This document shows positions 14,734 to 17,035 of a stretch of DNA of 17,035 nt, in pieces. Position 1 is the first letter of the stretch; each line of letters begins with the position of its first letter. Source of the DNA: Caryophanales bacterium UBA5729. GTDB lineage: Bacteria; Bacillota_I; Bacilli_A; Izemoplasmatales; Hujiaoplasmataceae. A model generated the notes under the pieces. That model was not told where the DNA came from. It saw only the letters and a list, made by a program, of their open reading frames with translations, and did no database searches. The stretch spans positions 1-17,035 of the forward strand of contig DIGF01000003.1 of NCBI GenBank assembly GCA_002419505.1, in the 5' to 3' direction. The translations under genes were made by a program, and so were the position numbers.

Positions 14734-15900
14734 ATGTTTAATATTGACGATAAATTTAATCAAAAACCGAAAATTAAAGTGGTTGGCATTGGCGGCGGCG
14801 GTGGCTCTGCCATAAATCGGATGATCGAAAACGAAGTTCCTGGTGTTGAGTTTGTAGCTATGAATACCGATGCTCAGGTTTTAAGACTTTCAAAGGCTGA
14901 TGTTAGATTGCAATTAGGTAAATCATTAACCAGGGGACTTGGAGCTGGAGCTAATCCTGAAGTCGGTAGACAAGCGGCTTTAGAATCAGAAGATGAAATC
15001 AGAGATATCCTCGCGGAAACAGACATGGTCTTTATTACCGCTGGTATGGGTGGCGGAACCGGTACTGGTGCTAGTCCAATCGTAGCTAAGATTGCTAGAG
15101 AAATGGGTTGTCTAACGATTGGAATCGTTACTAAACCATTTGGCTTTGAAGGCAAGAAAAGAATGGCAGTCGCTTTAGAAGGCTTAGAACAACTAAAGCC
15201 TTTTGTTGATACTTTAATCGTTATTCCTAATGATAAATTATTCTATATTGTAGATAGAAATACTTCTTACTTAGATGCTTTTAGAGAAGCCGATAAAGTT
15301 TTACGTCAAGGTGTCCAAGGTATTACCGAAATTATCGCAATGCCTGGGGTAGTAAATGTTGACTTTGCGGACGTTAAAACCGTTATGAAAGACAAAGGTA
15401 CTGCACTAATGGGTGTTGGGGTAGCTGAAGGACCTAACAGAGCAGTAGAAGCCGCAAGAGAAGCAATTAGATCACCATTGCTTGAAACTTCAATCAATGG
15501 CGCAACTGATGCGATTGTTAATATCACTTCAAACTATCAAGCTTCACTTTATGAAATCGATGAAATCATTGCCGAAATTCATAAATCATCAACTACTGAT
15601 ATCAACGTAATCTATGGTTCAGCTATTAATTCAGACTTAGGTGATGAATTAGTCGTTACTGTTATTGCAACTGGCTTTAGTTCAGACCCGGTTTTTAAAG
15701 ATGATGTTGTTCCACCTAAGCCAAAAGCAACTGAAGAAAAGCCTAAACAAGCAGTTGAAATTGAAATACCTGATAAAAAAGAAAGCAAAAAAACAAAAAA
15801 GAATAAAAAGAAAGAAGCAATCGAAAAGCAAAGAGTTGAAGAAGAAGAGAATGATGATATTAAAATTCCTTCTTGGTTAAAAGATAGATTTAATAAATAA
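14734..15900 (+). CDS. ftsZ: Cell division GTPase FtsZ
   Basis: FtsZ is the tubulin homologue that polymerises with GTP into the division ring on the inner face of the membrane. The 388 residues show VVGIGGGGGSAINRM (16-30), the GTP signature GMGGGTGTGASP (104-115), and the T7 synergy loop VVNVDFADVK (206-215) with N208, D210 and D213, so both halves of the GTPase site are present. A strongly charged Lys/Glu-rich linker (about 325-376) leads to a C-terminal peptide IPSWLKDRFNK. That peptide resembles the conserved tail that binds FtsA or other membrane tethers. In this window it follows tgt rather than ftsA or other dcw genes. It appears to be a single-gene unit with its own terminator. Confidence 0.98.
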   Translation: MFNIDDKFNQKPKIKVVGIGGGGGSAINRMIENEVPGVEFVAMNTDAQVLRLSKADVRLQLGKSLTRGLGAGANPEVGRQAALESEDEIRDILAETDMVFITAGMGGGTGTGASPIVAKIAREMGCLTIGIVTKPFGFEGKKRMAVALEGLEQLKPFVDTLIVIPNDKLFYIVDRNTSYLDAFREADKVLRQGVQGITEIIAMPGVVNVDFADVKTVMKDKGTALMGVGVAEGPNRAVEAAREAIRSPLLETSINGATDAIVNITSNYQASLYEIDEIIAEIHKSSTTDINVIYGSAINSDLGDELVVTVIATGFSSDPVFKDDVVPPKPKATEEKPKQAVEIEIPDKKESKKTKKNKKKEAIEKQRVEEEENDDIKIPSWLKDRFNK

Positions 15901-15925
15901 GCCATCACATGATGGCTTTTTTCTT
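15899..15925 (+). terminator. ftsZ terminator
   Basis: AAGCCATC (15899-15906) and GATGGCTT (15911-15918) form an 8-bp stem with an ACAT loop, followed by TTTTTTC counting from the stem's last bases. The stem begins inside the ftsZ stop codon, so termination is immediate. Confidence 0.85.
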
Positions 15926-15964
15926 TATTTTTAGAGTTCTATAGAAATAAAGAGAAGACTATAT

Positions 15965-15970
15965 TATAAT
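15965..15970 (+). promoter_or_regulatory. Likely -10 box for the 69-residue membrane protein gene
   Basis: A perfect TATAAT lies between the ftsZ terminator and the next gene. The hexamer 17 nt upstream (TAGAAA) is a weak -35. Position after a strong terminator makes a promoter here necessary. Confidence 0.45.
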
Positions 15971-16023
15971 AAAAATCATACTAAACCCAATTTATTATTA
16001 AATAGAAATAAAAGGAGGTAATA

Positions 16024-16233
16024 ATGTTGATAAAATTAATATTAGAACTAATTGAAGATTACTTTGGCCTATCACCAGAAGTTGCTTTAATAGTCTCGTT
16101 AGCAGTTTTTATTTTATTTTTTCTTTTGGTGAGAGAATTAATTACTTGGTACTTCAAAATGAATAAATTGATTAGTGTTCAAGAAAATCAAACTCGTGTT
16201 TTGGAAGAATTACTAGAAAAATTAGAAAAATAG
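16024..16233 (+). CDS. Small membrane protein with C-terminal coiled coil
   Basis: The 69-residue protein has one long membrane helix (about 18-44, from EVALIVSLAVF to RELITWYF), preceded by an amphipathic start. A short charged helix follows, with Leu/Ile heptad spacing (NKLISVQENQTRVLEELLEKLEK), likely a coiled coil for self-association or partner binding. It has the strongest ribosome binding site in the window, AAAGGAGGT (16011-16019), 4-5 nt before the ATG. Size and layout recall small holin-like or accessory membrane proteins, but no family is recognised and function is unknown. Confidence 0.8.
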   Translation: MLIKLILELIEDYFGLSPEVALIVSLAVFILFFLLVRELITWYFKMNKLISVQENQTRVLEELLEKLEK

Positions 16234-16329
16234 CAATATTATCTCTAGAAGTTTTAAATAATGTGAATTATTTATTTTTTAATGAAATTACGAAAAAATT
16301 ATAAACTTTATAATTTATGGAGGTATGTT

Positions 16330-16806
16330 TTGGGAATTCAAAAAGAAGATAGAGTAAAAATAAATGACTTTAGCTTTAAAATTGGCTCTTGGATATATTA
16401 TAAGAGTAAAGAGTATAATGCTAAAATAAAAAACTGTGGTAAATGGATGCTGTTTTTTAGTAGAGAGAATTATATGTTTGCTAAAGAAATTTGTATGGAA
16501 GCTGCAATAAACAATATAGTTTATACTTGCAAACATACTTCTTTCGAAACCGACTCTTTACAAAAGTTTTCGTTAACAGGGGTTATCTGTTTTTATTTGG
16601 ATGGATTATCAGAAAATCAACACAAAAAAGTTATAAGTTTTCTAAAAGATAAAGATCTAATCAGAAAAACAAAAACTGGTAAATATTTTAATATTAGTTT
16701 TAAATTTGATATTCAAACTTTATCGGGAGATTATGGGAAAGACTTTACACCAGAAATTAAGTTGAGTGATTTTGTAAACCTTGATACTCATGAGTTTATT
16801 AAGTAA
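16330..16806 (+). CDS. Probable phosphothreonine-lyase-domain-like protein
   Basis: The product (158 residues from TTG, 174 from ATG) resembles bacterial proteins named putative phosphothreonine lyase domain-containing, from memory of their conserved blocks. Those seen here are SWIYYKSKEYNAKI, CGKWMLFFSRENY, KHTSFETD, GVICFYLDG, FLKDKDLIRKTKTGKYFNIS and INLDTHEF-like endings (VNLDTHEFIK). True phosphothreonine lyases remove phosphate from kinases by beta-elimination, but activity in this bacterial group is unproven. I prefer the TTG at 16330, since GGAGG (16319-16323) lies 6 nt upstream and family members start near the WIYYKSKEYN block. The in-frame ATG at 16282 has no ribosome binding site. 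A perfect TATAAT at 16309-16314 lies inside the extended N-terminus, again favouring the later start. Confidence 0.6.
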   Translation: MGIQKEDRVKINDFSFKIGSWIYYKSKEYNAKIKNCGKWMLFFSRENYMFAKEICMEAAINNIVYTCKHTSFETDSLQKFSLTGVICFYLDGLSENQHKKVISFLKDKDLIRKTKTGKYFNISFKFDIQTLSGDYGKDFTPEIKLSDFVNLDTHEFIK

Positions 16807-16896
16807 TATAATAACAAATCTTAGTAAATGTTATTAGACAAGAATCTATATATTATCTGCGATATTTAGTTGAATGTATTTAATCTGGAGGTAATT

Positions 16897-17016
16897 ATGT
16901 TTTTCTATAATGCAAAACCTATAAATTTTATCTTGTATCTTATTTTAATTAACCTTATATTTGTTAATATCATCTTTATGCTATATATTTACTATAGTTA
17001 TAATATTAGTACATAG
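16897..17016 (+). CDS. Hydrophobic 39-residue peptide
   Basis: A 39-codon frame begins MFFYNAKPINFILYLILINL and continues as one long hydrophobic, Tyr/Ile-rich segment ending YNIST. TGGAGGT (16886-16892) lies 4-5 nt before the ATG, a far better ribosome binding site than a chance frame would have. It has a single Lys and one predicted membrane helix. It could be a small membrane protein or a type I toxin-like peptide; no antitoxin RNA was identified. Being short, it is easily missed by gene finders. Confidence 0.5.
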   Translation: MFFYNAKPINFILYLILINLIFVNIIFMLYIYYSYNIST

Positions 17017-17035
17017 CGTAAAATATCTTGTGTAA

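Noticed and set aside
15306..15908. Several antisense frames within ftsZ and a plus-strand Lys-rich frame at 15665-15880
   Set aside because: They are frame shadows of the well-supported ftsZ gene and lack ribosome binding sites.

Overview
The window is AT-rich, and the codon and signal use suggest a low-GC Firmicutes/Mollicutes-type bacterium that reads UGA as stop. The DpnA-like methylase gene ends in TGA and overlaps the next start as ATGA, while Trp is encoded by TGG. With FtsZ, a PduL-type phosphotransacylase, many small membrane proteins and an InlB-repeat lipoprotein, this fits Acholeplasma/Izemoplasma-like or Erysipelotrichia-like bacteria better than Mycoplasma. That placement is inference.

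Left part (1-7970): a defence-like island. A minus-strand operon encodes a DpnII-type GATC restriction-modification system, transcribed dpnA, dpnM, then restriction endonuclease. It is closed by a 17-bp hairpin at the window's left edge. Diverging from it across about 550 bp of gene-poor DNA is one very large plus-strand gene of 1595 codons. Its product fuses a DEDD exonuclease-like domain, a complete RecQ-type SF2 helicase and a complete UvrD/PcrA-type SF1 helicase. This is the most unusual gene here and a good candidate for a DNA-processing defence protein, although no function can be proven from sequence.

Middle part (8047-12569): short plus-strand units. They encode a surface lipoprotein with two InlB-type repeats, a pullulanase-associated (PUD) carbohydrate-binding domain and a possible second sugar-binding domain; a small two-helix membrane protein ending at a terminator; a double GNAT acetyltransferase; a six-helix membrane protein; an uncharacterised conserved protein; and a LURP-one/YxjI-like protein.

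Right part (12570-17035): first a stand-alone structured RNA of about 184 nt, with its own extended -10 promoter, a perfect 13-bp closing helix and a Rho-independent terminator. Its organisation resembles 6S RNA. Then come pduL and tgt, 2 bp apart and probably translationally coupled, with a separate promoter carrying an 8-bp inverted repeat. ftsZ follows as its own unit with a strong terminator. After it are a 69-residue membrane/coiled-coil protein, a probable phosphothreonine-lyase-domain-like protein, and a 39-residue hydrophobic peptide with a good ribosome binding site. No tRNA, rRNA, CRISPR array or complete insertion sequence was seen.
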